Below are positions 5,461-5,536 of a stretch of 5,536 nt of DNA, in pieces. Location: contig WQWP01000142.1 of the NCBI GenBank assembly GCA_009787485.1, positions 1-5,536 on the forward strand, given 5' to 3'. How positions within the stretch are numbered: position 1 is the stretch's first letter; every line of letters begins with the position of its first letter. This DNA is from Lentimicrobiaceae bacterium (GTDB lineage: Bacteria; Bacteroidota; Bacteroidia; Bacteroidales; WCHB1-69). A model generated the notes under the pieces. It searched no databases and was not told where the DNA came from. It saw nothing but the letters and a program-made list of their open reading frames with translations. A program made the translations under genes and the position numbers.

Positions 5461-5536
5461 GTCCCATTTGAGAGGGGTGGAAAATGGAGAAAGTAGCCGG
5501 GAGAAAAGGGGAAATGGGATTTTAAGTTCTTTGAAA
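5461..5536 (+). promoter_or_regulatory. Putative rRNA-operon leader with closing stem and boxA-like element
   Basis: GTCCCATTT at 5461-5469 can pair with AAATGGGAT at 5512-5520 (eight Watson-Crick pairs plus one G-U), enclosing a G/A-rich loop. Five bases later GTTCTTTGAAA at 5526-5536 matches the boxA antitermination element of Gram-positive rRNA operons and the same-position motif I recall upstream of Bacteroidota 16S genes. An alternative inner stem pairs CCATTT (5464-5469) with AAATGG (5482-5487). The window stops here, so the 16S gene itself is a prediction. Confidence 0.48.

Noticed and set aside
5484..5525. Mini open frame ATG to TAA of 14 codons (including stop) in the leader
   Set aside because: It is short, lies in a G/A-rich leader with a stem, and ends in front of a boxA-like site; RNA structure explains the region better than a peptide.

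Overview
The window looks like chromosomal DNA from a member of the Bacteroidota. The evidence is AT-rich sequence, starts without Shine-Dalgarno sites, a TAnnTTTG-type -7 promoter box, a lipoprotein with Lys/Asp/Glu residues right after its lipobox cysteine, and a CcsA and TPR protein of the kind common in that phylum. Genus cannot be decided from what is visible.

Left part, plus strand (1-1100): the last 36 codons of a DUF2442-like protein, then after 11 bp a 325-residue lipoprotein. After its lipobox, the whole mature lipoprotein consists of seven repeats of about 37-47 residues (DVYVAG ... LWKNG ... NLTD ... SVYVSGN), best read as a seven-bladed beta-propeller probably shown on the cell surface.

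Centre and right, minus strand (5295 down to 1067): four tightly packed genes with gaps of 10, 6 and 4 bp, read as one operon. In transcription order they are a secreted TPR-repeat protein, an NfeD-family membrane serine protease (ClpP-like domain, membrane segments, C-terminal OB-fold), TruA (tRNA pseudouridine 38-40 synthase) and CcsA (heme handling for cytochrome c maturation). Three of the four act at or outside the inner membrane; TruA is cytoplasmic housekeeping. The CcsA 3' end overlaps the 3' end of the lipoprotein gene tail to tail by 34 bp.

Right edge, plus strand (5296-5536): an AT-rich divergent intergenic region followed by a good -7 box, a G/A-rich leader with a 9-bp closing stem, and at the last bases a boxA-like GTTCTTTGAAA. 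This looks like the start of a ribosomal RNA operon leader, so a 16S gene is predicted just outside the window.

The most unusual features are small DNA-level repeats inside otherwise conserved genes. The start and signal peptide of nfeD are encoded almost wholly by a 15-bp tandem repeat plus a 52-nt pure purine tract, and a cytoplasmic loop of CcsA is encoded by four copies of a 9-bp repeat. No mobile element, CRISPR array or clear new defence system is visible.
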